A stretch of 64,000 nucleotides of DNA, from contig NZ_LT605203.1 of the NCBI RefSeq assembly GCF_900089495.1, positions 4,557,944-4,621,943 on the forward strand. The letters run 5' to 3'. The translations under genes were made by a program, and so were the position numbers. The notes below the pieces were generated by a model. That model did not search any database and had not been told where the DNA came from. It saw nothing but the letters and a program-made list of their open reading frames with translations. Source of the stretch: Thiomonas sp. X19 (GTDB lineage: Bacteria > Pseudomonadota > Gammaproteobacteria > Burkholderiales > Burkholderiaceae_C). Positions 43,272-52,261 of the stretch are shown here, piece after piece. Every line of letters begins with the position of its first letter. Within the stretch, counting starts at the first letter, position 1.

Positions 43272-43625
43272 CCCTTCCGGAAGCAACAGCGCACGTTCGG
43301 GGTGCGCACAACGCAAAAGTCCGCTATCAAGCCCTGAGCAGGCGTATCCGCGCAATGGTCTGATCGACCGCTCAGGCCGACCTCCGGTCACCCGTCCAAC
43401 GTCGGCACCTCGGCCATGACCTAAGCAGCCTTCGCGGCAAGCGCTCCGGGGAGGGCTGCGCGGCTTCGGAAGAATGGCAATCACTATGTTGGTGACCGAG
43501 GCATTCGGCTCCGATCATCGAAAGGAGGAGCACCATGAACTCAAGCGGTCCTGTGCTCCACGCGACCTTTGTCCCTCGGCCATCGAGCCCTAGGTAATGC
43601 ACAGTCGGCGAAGGTAGCGACGGCC
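43272..43625. other. 354-bp gap, no supported gene
   Basis: A strong AAGGAGGAG site followed by an ATG at 43535 opens a frame of only 20 codons, so it is probably a truncated gene start or chance. Nothing else is convincing. The region separates the cassette-like genes from gtrA on the other strand. Confidence 0.4.
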
Positions 43626-44057
43626 TCAGTCGATTATTTCCGCAGCGGGATTTGCCACCTCCCGGAACGCCCAAAAGTGACTGCCAAGAAAATTCCAGAT
43701 TAATCCGAAGCTTGTTACGAAAATCTGAGCGATCCAATAATTTACATGGACTGCGTTGACTAAAATCGCCATTGATCCCGTATTTATTAACCAACCGATT
43801 CCCAAGACCATGAAGTAACGCGGTGCTGCGGAGCTATGACGTCTCGCACTTCGAAATGTGAATGCATGGTTCAGTCCATAGTTTGAAATTGAACCCAGGA
43901 TATATCCTGCAGCAGAGGCATCGACTGGAGACCAATGCACCCACTCAACACCCAAGCCCAGGACAATGTATTGGATCGCTGTGCCAGACGCTCCGACAAC
44001 CGCGAAGCGAACGAAACGGCCACCAACGGCGAGCAGTGACACAGTCGAAATCTTCAT
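43626..44057 (-). CDS. GtrA-family membrane protein
   Basis: Four membrane helices in 143 residues with the family pattern RFAVVGASGTAIQYIVLGLG, AAGYILGSISNYGLNHAFTF, FVTSFGLIWNFLGSHFWAFR. GtrA proteins flip or accompany lipid-linked sugars in glycosylation. No glycosyltransferase gene adjoins it here, so it may be an isolated remnant of a glycosylation locus. Confidence 0.85.
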   Translation of the reverse strand: MKISTVSLLAVGGRFVRFAVVGASGTAIQYIVLGLGVEWVHWSPVDASAAGYILGSISNYGLNHAFTFRSARRHSSAAPRYFMVLGIGWLINTGSMAILVNAVHVNYWIAQIFVTSFGLIWNFLGSHFWAFREVANPAAEIID

Positions 44058-44404
44058 GCGGATAGCTTACACCGCACGGTCCGATGCGCTCGGCCGCTCA
44101 TATCCGCGGCGCCCCGCTTGTCTCGGTTTGAACCGCCCCGGGTTCAGCGGAAGCCGGTTGGGTTGACAGGCCAGGATGGCAGCCGCACAGGCCAGGGGGC
44201 CGTTGATCGCGGCGACCGCTGCCTGGCGCATTGCTGCTGTCGGCGCGGGTTGCAGCCAGTGCCCGCTTCGGCCGAGGAGCTGTCTCCCAAGGACGAGGCT
44301 CGACCCCTAACGCCAGTACGGCGCGTCGTCCGATCGACGCGCCGCCGCCGGTGATGGCTTTCGATTGGAATCGATGGCGGGTTTGATCAGACTATGCACC
44401 ACCT
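44058..44404. other. 347-bp gap with an IS3-like end
   Basis: No gene is supported. TGAACCGCCCCGGGTTCAGC at about 44128-44147 resembles the terminal inverted repeat of some IS3-family elements; no transposase or partner repeat is present, so it would be a solo end left by a deletion. The element backbone resumes with a leader copy at 44405. Confidence 0.35.
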
Positions 44405-44428
44405 GTCCCCACCCTGCAGAGTCAGGGC
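44405..44428 (+). promoter_or_regulatory. Transfer leader element, copy 6
   Basis: The core GTCCCCACCCTGCAGAGTCA continues as GGGC and then the ATG of the Toprim gene, with no hairpin between. Same layout as copy 4 before traJ. Confidence 0.7.
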
Positions 44429-46957
44429 ATGGACACGACGCAGCTCACCCCTTTTCTCGATTTCGCCCGTCTGCACGATGTGCACATCGACCCGCAGCGT
44501 CTGCAGGTCGATGGCCGCATCCACCGCGCCGATGTCGGTGACTGCCCCAATGGCAGGAACGATGCCGCCTACCTGCTGCGGGAGGACGGCACCGGCTGGG
44601 TGACCAACTTCAAGGCCGAGGGCAAACCCATCGCCTTTCGCCCGGAACTGGCGCGCGAACACACGCCTGAAGAACAACAAAAGGCCGAAGCAGATCGCGC
44701 TGCCTGGCTGCAGCAACGGGCCGAGCGCCAAAAGGCCGCCATCACCGACAGTCTGGCGCGCTGGGAAGCCGGCCATCCGCCGACCCACTTTCCCTACCTC
44801 CAAAACCCCGCACTGCCCACAGCCGGGCTGCGGCAGCACAGCGCGCAGTTGCTCGTGCCCATGCTCAAGCTTAGCGACGGCGAGCCCGAGTGGGTTGGCA
44901 TGCAGCGTATCGCCTGGGCGGCGCCGGGCCAGTCTGCCGACAAGCGCTTCGTCGTTGGCACGCCGACACAGGGCGCTTTTGCCGTCATCCCCATCGAGGG
45001 CCAGGACGCCGAAGCGCCGCTGCGCGCCTTCGAGACCGCCAAAACCGCCCCCCATGTCGTGATGTGCGAGGGCATCGGCACCGCGCTGGCCATTCATCAA
45101 GCCACGGGTCTGCCCGTCATCGCCGCGCTCTCGGCGCAGAACCTGACCGAAGTGGCTAGAGCCTTGCACGATCAGGTGCAAGGCTGCGTGACCCTCTATG
45201 CCGACAACGACGGCGAACGGGCTGCGCACAAAGGGCAGATCAACGCCCTCAAAGCCGCCCGCATCCTCGGCGGCGCACGCACCGCCATCGCCCTACCCGC
45301 CAAACAGAACGGCGTCACGCCCCCCGGCTACGACGCCCGCGACCAACTCCGCGTAAGCGGGTCGGACGCGATCCGCAACACCCTGGATCGTGCCGTCCCG
45401 CCGTGGATTTTCCAGCGCAGCCATCCCGGCCTTGCGCTGCCCACCGGGCAAAGGCGCCGACCCTTGTCCCCCACTTCCCACCTCAAGCAGGAGAAACCGA
45501 TGGAACCACAAGCTGATACCGAACCGAAGCCGCACATCCCCTCCGATGAACCCGTCCGCGTCCAGCAAGCTGAGAGCCTGCAGCGAGCGGAGTTCGCCGA
45601 CCTCAACGCCGCCCTGGAGCAAGTCGAGTCCGAACAGGAGTCGAAGCCACAACCAGAGCAACAGGAGACGGAGGTCAGCGAAGCACAAAAAGTAGAAGCC
45701 GCCTTGCTGAATGCCTGGCGCGAATCCGCCCAGCCCGCCCGCGAACAGCGCGCCAAGGACTGGCAGGACTTGAACGCCCAGCAGCAAGCCGCGCGGGAGT
45801 CTCTGTTCTCCATCCTCGCCCAGCAGCGCGCCGAAACCCTCAAGAGCGGCGGCGACCTCGATGTGCATGCGTTTGAAGCCGCCAAGCAGATCGAGCATCT
45901 GCAAAAAACCCAGGCCGCGGAACGCAAAACCTTGACCAGCAGTCTGCCGCTGCCGCCGACCCTGCGCGAGTTTCTGGAACCACGCGCCGAGCACGACCCC
46001 ATCGCCTCCCGCCTGCTCGAACAAGAAAAAGCCCGCGACCCCGCGCAGGAAAGCATCCGCGGCCGCCGCATCGCCGCCGTCGAGCCCGAAGTGCTCGACG
46101 GTCTGACTCACGACATCGAGGACGGCCCACCCAAAGCTGTGCACTACGCCCGCGACGGTGAGAAGGTCATGACCGACCGCGGCGAGCGCGTCGATCTCTA
46201 CCACGTCGATGACCGCGAAATCGAGGCGGCGCTACGCCTGGCCGAGCAGAAGTACGACATGGACAAAGGCCTGCAGCTCACTGGCAGCCGCGAATTCCAA
46301 GAGCGCGCCGCCGAAATCGCCGGGCGCATGGGCCTCAAAGTGCAGAACCCGGAACTGCAGCAGACCTGGCAGCTTGGCCGCCTGCAAACCCTGCAGAGCG
46401 AAGAACTGGGCGCCGACACCCGGCTCACCGCCCCGGCGCGTGGGCAGGGCGCCATCGAGTCCGCCCGCCCCGATCGGATCGGCGATGGCCGAACCTACCC
46501 CGTGGACGCACAAGCCCTGCAGGCCGAGGCCCTGCTCGCCAAGCTCGACACCCAAGGCTTCGACGCCCTCGACCGCGCTTCGCGCTACCAGCCCCTGACG
46601 CCGGATCAACGCATCCAGTTGCAGGGTCACGATGAACAGACCCGCCTGATCGACGACAAGGATCGCCTCACCCCGCTGGGCCAGCAGGTGACCGAGCGCA
46701 TGTGGGCCAAGATCGAAACCGAGCGCGAACAACTCCAACAGCAACTGCGCACCCGCAACATTGACGAGGAGCTGAAAAAACGCGAAGCGCAGGAACAAAA
46801 GCAGGAGCGCACCGAAGATAAGGCTCAAGAAAAGATCGTCGAACGCGAGATCGCCGCCCACGAGCGCGCCGAAGAACGCGAGGTCGAAGCGCCGCAGCGC
46901 CCACCCGTCAGACCACGCCCCCGGCAACCCAGTCGCGACATGGGCCTAGGCGGCTGA
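44429..46957 (+). CDS. Toprim/LPD7 primase-like conjugation protein
   Basis: The 842-residue protein has an N-terminal primase-type region (DVGDCPNGRNDAAYLLREDG), a Toprim domain near 205-300 (VVMCEGIGTALAIHQATGLP with the acidic residue; GCVTLYADNDGERAAHKG with DxD), a charged coiled middle, an LPD7-like domain near 565-645 (HYARDGEKVMTDRGERVDLY, AALRLAEQKYDMDKGLQLTG) and a very charged helical tail. Such TraC-like proteins prime the complementary strand and travel with the DNA. It shares the LPD7 module with the relaxase. Confidence 0.82.
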   Translation: MDTTQLTPFLDFARLHDVHIDPQRLQVDGRIHRADVGDCPNGRNDAAYLLREDGTGWVTNFKAEGKPIAFRPELAREHTPEEQQKAEADRAAWLQQRAERQKAAITDSLARWEAGHPPTHFPYLQNPALPTAGLRQHSAQLLVPMLKLSDGEPEWVGMQRIAWAAPGQSADKRFVVGTPTQGAFAVIPIEGQDAEAPLRAFETAKTAPHVVMCEGIGTALAIHQATGLPVIAALSAQNLTEVARALHDQVQGCVTLYADNDGERAAHKGQINALKAARILGGARTAIALPAKQNGVTPPGYDARDQLRVSGSDAIRNTLDRAVPPWIFQRSHPGLALPTGQRRRPLSPTSHLKQEKPMEPQADTEPKPHIPSDEPVRVQQAESLQRAEFADLNAALEQVESEQESKPQPEQQETEVSEAQKVEAALLNAWRESAQPAREQRAKDWQDLNAQQQAARESLFSILAQQRAETLKSGGDLDVHAFEAAKQIEHLQKTQAAERKTLTSSLPLPPTLREFLEPRAEHDPIASRLLEQEKARDPAQESIRGRRIAAVEPEVLDGLTHDIEDGPPKAVHYARDGEKVMTDRGERVDLYHVDDREIEAALRLAEQKYDMDKGLQLTGSREFQERAAEIAGRMGLKVQNPELQQTWQLGRLQTLQSEELGADTRLTAPARGQGAIESARPDRIGDGRTYPVDAQALQAEALLAKLDTQGFDALDRASRYQPLTPDQRIQLQGHDEQTRLIDDKDRLTPLGQQVTERMWAKIETEREQLQQQLRTRNIDEELKKREAQEQKQERTEDKAQEKIVEREIAAHERAEEREVEAPQRPPVRPRPRQPSRDMGLGG

Positions 46958-46964
46958 GCCTCCT

Positions 46965-47015
46965 GTCCCCACGCCGCAGAGTCAGGACAGGGCGTCTCGC
47001 TTCGACGCCCTGTCC
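46965..47015 (+). promoter_or_regulatory. Transfer leader element, copy 7, long hairpin
   Basis: The core GTCCCCACGCCGCAGAGTCA (46965-46984) runs into a perfect 12-bp stem GGACAGGGCGTC/GACGCCCTGTCC with loop TCGCTTC (46985-47015). No T-tract follows, so it is not a classical terminator. The RBS and ATG of the next gene begin after the stem. Confidence 0.75.
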
Positions 47016-47036
47016 GATCCATCACAGGAGTCCGTC

Positions 47037-47189
47037 ATGCAAACCCCGCAAACCCCCGAAACCCCAGCAGTCGCCCCTGAAGGCGACACGGCTGAATTCG
47101 AGTCCCTCTCCGTCCCCGATCGAGCCACCGCCGAAGCGCTCGGCGCCGACATCGAAGACGACACGGACTTGGAGGCCGATCATGGCTGA
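47037..47189 (+). CDS. Acidic microprotein, 50 aa
   Basis: ATG 47037 has AGGAG 8 bases upstream. The product, starting MQTPQTPETPAVAPEGDTAE, is strongly acidic and ends DIEDDTDLEADHG. The stop overlaps the ArdC-like gene by 8 bp. An acidic small protein next to an antirestriction-like gene might be a DNA mimic or a regulator, but this is speculation. Confidence 0.55.
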   Translation: MQTPQTPETPAVAPEGDTAEFESLSVPDRATAEALGADIEDDTDLEADHG

Positions 47190-49851
47190 GACCAAACCCG
47201 ACCAAGCCAAACCGCCGCGCGACCTGCGCCAGGAACTCACCGACAAACTCGTCCAGACGCTGGAGCAGGGCCAGATTCCTTGGAACAAGCCCTGGGCCGC
47301 GCTTCGAAGCGGCTTGCCGCGCAATATGGAAACCGGCAGGGAGTACCGCGGCGGCAACCGCCTCATGCTGATGCTGGAGCAGGCCGACCGCGGCTACACC
47401 GATCCGCGCTACGGCACCGTCAAGCAGGTCAACGCCCTGGGCGGACGCGTCAAGAAGGGCGAACACGGCCTACCCGTAGAACTGTGGAAAGAGCAGCCCT
47501 TCTATCAGCGCAAGGACATCAGCGTGACGCTCAACGGCATGCGTGTGAAGGTGTTCGGCGAAAAGAATGGCAGTGCGGAGGTCGGCATGCCGACCGACAA
47601 GGACGCCACCCTGCGCGTCAAGACCACCGATCTGCGCGTGCAGCGCCACACCGAACAAGGCCCCCAACATCTGAGCTGGGACAAGGCGCGCGAGCTCGAC
47701 ACCTGGACTTCTCGCGTCCACACCGTGTTCAACGTCGCGCAATGCGAGGGGCTGAAGATCGAGCCTCTGGCCCCTGCGCCGAACTTCGATCCGGTGGCGC
47801 GGGGCGAATCTCTCAAGGCCGCCATGGCGCGCGATGGACTCAGCTACGGCGAGCATCCCGAACACGCCTTCTATTCGCCCAAGCGCGACCAGGTGGTACT
47901 CCCCCCGCGTGGCGCCTTCAATTCCGAGCTGGGCAACGAGGAGGGCGCAGCGCGCTACTACGGCACCTTGCTGCATGAGATCGGCCATGCCACCGGCGCA
48001 GCACACCGTCTGAACCGCGAAGGCATCACCGGCGGTCATCGCTTCGGCTCGGAGGGCTATGCCAAAGAGGAACTGCGCGCCGAGATGTTCAGCCTATTCG
48101 CCGCCGCCCAGACCGGCATTCCGCATGACGCCGAACGCCACGCCGCCTACGTCCAAGATTGGGCCAAGGTGCTCAAGAACGACAAGAACGAAATCTTCCG
48201 GGCTGCCGCGGAAGCGGGCAAGGCGGTGGACTACGTGCTCGCCAAAGAGCAGTCCCTGCAGGTCACGCAGGAACGCCAGGCCTCAGTCGAGGTGGCGGCG
48301 CGGGCGGCTGACTCTGCACCACTGCCCGAGGCAATTCCTCGCGATGCGCGGTCGGTGTTCTGGCGCAAGGTCGAGAATGTCGAGCACATTTGCGAGGAGG
48401 GCGGTGACCGCGACGCAAACAAAATCCGCGTGACCGACGCGCAGAATCTGTCGGTCGCCGAATATGACCAGTTCACGCGCAATTTTTTCGAGCCGCAACC
48501 GTGGCTTGCGGGCAAGGGTGGCGTGGAGAACGGCGACACGCGCCTGGTCGTCGAGGTGACGGCAAAGGACCGCCAGACCCTGCATATCGATCCGCAAGGG
48601 TATGACTACGCCCGGTATGTCGGCATCCCGGAAGCGGCTGTGGGCCGCGTGCTCGGCGCCCGGTCGTTTGTCACGGCAGAACGCGCGCCGGAGCAAGACA
48701 ATCTCAAAGCTGTCGAGATTGACGCGCCCGCGCATTGGGGCAGCGCCCTGGTCAACCGCGACGAAAGCGGGCTGGGCGAGAGCGAAGCCGCCTGCGCCAA
48801 GGATTGGGTCGAAAAACAGGGCGTCGGTTATCCGGTGTCCATGTCCGATCCCTTCATGGGCCGGCATGAAGGCTTGCTCACCGAGATGGCAACCTATTCT
48901 TTCCTGGTGCCGCAAAAAGACATCGGCCCGAGCGTGGACGGCGGGCTGAATCCAGAGGCAGGCAAACCCACTGGAAAACCGCCGACCCTGCATGACGCCT
49001 TGGAAGCCAACGGCTGGAAATCCACCCCTCATGGGTCTTATGAAAAGACCTTCCTGCTGGACAAGGACAGGAACAAGGGCGGCGAGTTCACGCGCGGCCA
49101 GGGAACTGTCGAGAAAATCATGACCGCCAAAAGATGGGCCGCCGGGTTTGTCATCCAGCATGGATGGGATGACATCCCCGTTCCCGTGAAGGCCGGTCTC
49201 TCACCAACGCAGGCTGTTGCGGAACTCGATCAAGCGGCAAAACAGCGACTGCGATCAGAGCATGCCGATCTGGGCATCACCGCCATTCGTGGCAAGGGTG
49301 AGCCAGACCCGGCAGCAGAGCTGAAGGCGACTTGGACTGAGAAGGGCGTCTCCGCTGAACGCCAGGCCGAGATGCTTGCGCAGATCGAGGTGAAAGCGCA
49401 ACCCGGCGCGCGGGTTGGCCCGTTCATCGTCGGCGGGCATGCTGAGCAGCCCAGCGCCTACGAAAAGGCCGTCCAGACCTTCGTGAGCGGCGGCGGCAAT
49501 GAGAAGGATGCCCGCCGCATCCTGGACGATGTGTTGCTGAGCGATTTCAGCGACAAAAACCTGCCCAAGGCGCTTGAATTCCACGGCTTCGCCAAGCCGC
49601 ACGAGGCCGACAAGCTCGCCACGGCCATCATCACCGAAGAAAACCGCAAGGTTCTCGCCAAGGAAGACCGCAAGGCCTCTGAGTACCAGGCGATGACGCA
49701 GGCTGAGCAGGGGACAGGCAAGGACAAGTCCGGAGCGTCTGATCGATCCGCCGAGAAACTGGCCGAACCGCCCGAGGCTGACAAACCTGAACGCCCGGCT
49801 CGCCCTCGTCTGCGCCAGACCCACCGCAAGGCCGCGGCGATGGAACGCTGA
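47182..49851 (+). CDS. ArdC-like antirestriction protein with zincin domain
   Basis: Residues about 10-130 match the ArdC N-terminal ssDNA-binding domain (LVQTLEQGQIPWNKPWAALR, REYRGGNRLMLMLEQADRGY, VKQVNALGGRVKKGEHGLPV), followed by a metallopeptidase-like zincin region with LLHEIGHATGAAHRLNRE and AKEELRAEMFSLF. The long C-terminal part (to 889) has polyvalent-protein modules. ArdC proteins protect incoming single-stranded DNA from restriction. The gene follows the acidic microprotein and precedes traG by 141 bp. Confidence 0.82.
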   Translation: MAETKPDQAKPPRDLRQELTDKLVQTLEQGQIPWNKPWAALRSGLPRNMETGREYRGGNRLMLMLEQADRGYTDPRYGTVKQVNALGGRVKKGEHGLPVELWKEQPFYQRKDISVTLNGMRVKVFGEKNGSAEVGMPTDKDATLRVKTTDLRVQRHTEQGPQHLSWDKARELDTWTSRVHTVFNVAQCEGLKIEPLAPAPNFDPVARGESLKAAMARDGLSYGEHPEHAFYSPKRDQVVLPPRGAFNSELGNEEGAARYYGTLLHEIGHATGAAHRLNREGITGGHRFGSEGYAKEELRAEMFSLFAAAQTGIPHDAERHAAYVQDWAKVLKNDKNEIFRAAAEAGKAVDYVLAKEQSLQVTQERQASVEVAARAADSAPLPEAIPRDARSVFWRKVENVEHICEEGGDRDANKIRVTDAQNLSVAEYDQFTRNFFEPQPWLAGKGGVENGDTRLVVEVTAKDRQTLHIDPQGYDYARYVGIPEAAVGRVLGARSFVTAERAPEQDNLKAVEIDAPAHWGSALVNRDESGLGESEAACAKDWVEKQGVGYPVSMSDPFMGRHEGLLTEMATYSFLVPQKDIGPSVDGGLNPEAGKPTGKPPTLHDALEANGWKSTPHGSYEKTFLLDKDRNKGGEFTRGQGTVEKIMTAKRWAAGFVIQHGWDDIPVPVKAGLSPTQAVAELDQAAKQRLRSEHADLGITAIRGKGEPDPAAELKATWTEKGVSAERQAEMLAQIEVKAQPGARVGPFIVGGHAEQPSAYEKAVQTFVSGGGNEKDARRILDDVLLSDFSDKNLPKALEFHGFAKPHEADKLATAIITEENRKVLAKEDRKASEYQAMTQAEQGTGKDKSGASDRSAEKLAEPPEADKPERPARPRLRQTHRKAAAMER

Positions 49852-49992
49852 ACCCAGCAGCCCAGCGGCAGGTGGCGCAAAACAGCCGCAGCGCGCGACC
49901 GGATTCCTTCCCCCTGTTGGCGATCCTTGCCGGGGCGCGCGCCGCCTGGCCCACGTCACGGGCCGCCCCCAACTTTTCGAGGCAGCACGACC

Positions 49993-51924
49993 ATGAGCAA
50001 CGCATCCGAAGCCATCTACCACATCCCCAAGGCGCAGAAAGACATCACCCGCTTCGTCTGGACGGGTCTGGGCCTGTTCATCATCATCGTGCTGCTGTCC
50101 ACCTGGGCCGCCACCGAATACGCCGCCTGGGGTTTCGGTTTCACCCCGGCGCTGGGCGCGCCCATGATCCCGCCGTGGCTCTACGCCCCCTATGACATCC
50201 TGATCTGGACCTTCAAATACAACCGCATCGAATACGGCCAGTCCGTGCTAGACATCCTGGAACGCGCCCACCTCATCATGGGCGTCGGCGGTTTCCTCTC
50301 CCTGGTGCTGCCCGTGGGCATCGCCTACCGACGTTCGCGCAAAGCTGACGCCGAACGCAATGACCTGCATGGCTCGGCCCACTGGGCCGCCGCCCCGGAA
50401 GTCGCCGCCGCCGGCATCCTGCCCGACGACAAGAACAAGGGCGGGGTGCTGTTTGGCGCCTGGACCGACGGCCAGCAGGTGCGCTACCTGCGGCACAAAG
50501 GGCCGGAACACATGATGGTGTTCGCGCCCACCCGCTCCGGCAAGGGCGTGGGCATCGTCATCCCCACCTTGCTGAACTGGGATCAGTCCGTCCTGGTACA
50601 TGACATCAAGGGCGAGAACTGGGCACTGACCAGCGGCTTTCGCGAGAAGGTGCTGGGCCATCGCGCCATCAAGTTCGACCCGACATCCCCCGATTCCGCC
50701 CGCTTCAACCCCTTGCAGGAAATCCGCATGGACGGCAATCTGGTCAAGGACGTGCAGAACATCGCCACCATGATCGTCGATCCCGACGGCAAGGGCCTGA
50801 ACGACCACTGGGCCAAGACCGGCTTCGATCTCATGACCGGGGTGGTGCTGTTCGTCCTGCTCTATTGGGACGGCAAAGGCCCGGACGCCCGCTTGCGCTG
50901 CCTGCACACCGTGCAGGCCATCCTCTCTGACGGCGGCCCGATCCGCGAGATCGCCAAAGAAGCAGCCGAGCGCAACCAGGCCGAAGACGCTGAGCCGATG
51001 GAAGGCTCGCAGGCCGTGATGACCTATATCCGCGATGTCGCCCTGGAAAAAGGCGCGCAGAGCGCCGACACGCACGCCCGCACCGGCTGGGCCGCCGTGG
51101 CGCAGGCCAGCCAGTCCTTTCTGAACAAGGCGCCGAACGAAGCCTCGGGCGTGCTGTCCACCGCGCTGTCCTTTCTCTCGCTCTACCGCGATCCCATCGT
51201 CGCCGACAACACCCGCGTCTCCGACTTCACCCTGGAAAGCATCATGGGCGGCGCCGACGTGGACGGCAAGCCCGAAACCAGGAAGACGGCGCTGTATCTT
51301 GTGGTGCCCCCCAGCGACAAGGACCGCCTCAAGCCCCTGCTGCGTCTGGTCATCAATCAGGTGGTGCGGCGGCTGACCGAAGGCATGGACTTCGACGTCG
51401 GCGGGGCGAGCAAGAGCCGCTACCCGCACAAACTCCTGCTGCTGCTCGACGAATTCCCCAGCCTGGGCAAACTCGACATCTTCCAGGAGGCGCTGGCCTT
51501 CATCGCGGGCTACGGCCTCAAGGCGCTGCTCATCGTGCAGGACTTGAGCCAGCTCTTTGCCGCCTACGGCAAGGATGAGTCCATCATCAGCAACTGCCAC
51601 ATCCGCGTGGCCTACGCCCCGAACAAGATCGAGACGGCCGAGCTGCTCTCCAAGATGGCCGGTCAGGCTACTGTCAGTCACACCCAGCGGCAATACAGCG
51701 GCAACCGGCTGGCCGTGGTGCTGCAGAACGTCAACACCAACGAGCAGATCGTGCAGCGCCCGCTGCTCACCCCCGACGAGTGCATGCGCCTGCCGCCCGA
51801 CGATGAACTGGTCTTCGTCGCAGGGCATGCCCCCGTCTACTGCCAGAAGATCAAGTATTACCAGGACGCGGCGCTGGCTGAGCGCATCAAGCTCGGGGCA
51901 GCGGCGAGCACGGGCAGGCAATGA
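49993..51924 (+). CDS. traG: TraG/VirD4 coupling protein
   Basis: Two N-terminal membrane segments (VWTGLGLFIIIVLLSTWAAT; LIMGVGGFLSLVLPVGIAYR) precede the TraG ATPase with FAPTRSGKGVGIVIPTLLNW (Walker A, about 177-196) and LLLLLDEFPSLGKLDIFQEA (Walker B, about 480). It connects the relaxosome with the type IV secretion channel and pumps DNA. 643 residues, normal for TraG. ATG 49993 chosen because the longer frame starts inside a non-coding spacer. Confidence 0.95.
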   Translation: MSNASEAIYHIPKAQKDITRFVWTGLGLFIIIVLLSTWAATEYAAWGFGFTPALGAPMIPPWLYAPYDILIWTFKYNRIEYGQSVLDILERAHLIMGVGGFLSLVLPVGIAYRRSRKADAERNDLHGSAHWAAAPEVAAAGILPDDKNKGGVLFGAWTDGQQVRYLRHKGPEHMMVFAPTRSGKGVGIVIPTLLNWDQSVLVHDIKGENWALTSGFREKVLGHRAIKFDPTSPDSARFNPLQEIRMDGNLVKDVQNIATMIVDPDGKGLNDHWAKTGFDLMTGVVLFVLLYWDGKGPDARLRCLHTVQAILSDGGPIREIAKEAAERNQAEDAEPMEGSQAVMTYIRDVALEKGAQSADTHARTGWAAVAQASQSFLNKAPNEASGVLSTALSFLSLYRDPIVADNTRVSDFTLESIMGGADVDGKPETRKTALYLVVPPSDKDRLKPLLRLVINQVVRRLTEGMDFDVGGASKSRYPHKLLLLLDEFPSLGKLDIFQEALAFIAGYGLKALLIVQDLSQLFAAYGKDESIISNCHIRVAYAPNKIETAELLSKMAGQATVSHTQRQYSGNRLAVVLQNVNTNEQIVQRPLLTPDECMRLPPDDELVFVAGHAPVYCQKIKYYQDAALAERIKLGAAASTGRQ

Positions 51925-51926
51925 AA

Positions 51927-51942
51927 GTCCAATAAAATGGAC
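51927..51942. promoter_or_regulatory. Palindrome before hipB, probable operator
   Basis: GTCCA (51927-51931) and TGGAC (51938-51942) form an inverted repeat around ATAAAA in an AT-rich stretch 23 bp before hipB, inside an otherwise GC-rich region. HipB-type proteins repress their own operon from such sites. Confidence 0.5.
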
Positions 51943-51964
51943 AAAATAAAAGAAATACAGCATC

Positions 51965-52261
51965 ATGTCCAAGATGAAGGACATCAAAGACCCTATGCTT
52001 CCTGCGCTCAACGCCCAGGAGCTTGGGCACGCCCTGCGCGCAGAGCGCAAGGCGCGCGGCCTGAGCCAGGCGGCGCTTGCGCAAACCATCGGCAGAAAGC
52101 GCCAGACCATCGTCGCCCTGGAGGCTGGGCGCAACGTCAGCCTCTATACGCTGTTCGCCGCGCTGGCCGCCCTGGGCAAGGGGTTGCTGATCCAGGATGC
52201 CCGGCTCGACCCGGCTCGGCTGCAGGAGCTGTTCCCCGATGATGAAGATCAAGGAACTTGA
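51965..52261 (+). CDS. hipB: HipB-like XRE antitoxin
   Basis: The 98-residue protein has an XRE helix-turn-helix (LGHALRAERKARGLSQAALA, QTIGRKRQTIVALEAGRNVS, LYTLFAALAALG). It overlaps hipA by 23 bp. It would repress the operon and hold HipA inactive. Confidence 0.85.
   Translation: MSKMKDIKDPMLPALNAQELGHALRAERKARGLSQAALAQTIGRKRQTIVALEAGRNVSLYTLFAALAALGKGLLIQDARLDPARLQELFPDDEDQGT

Noticed and set aside
43535..43597. 20-codon ORF with a strong ribosome site
   Set aside because: Too short and without context; noted in the gap entry only.
46985..47015. Rho-independent terminator
   Set aside because: The stem is strong but no T-tract follows and the next gene starts at once; it matches the leader element pattern.
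50248..52134. 628-codon open frame antisense to traG
   Set aside because: It mirrors the traG gene, has no start signal or recognisable domain, and such long antisense frames are normal in very GC-rich DNA.
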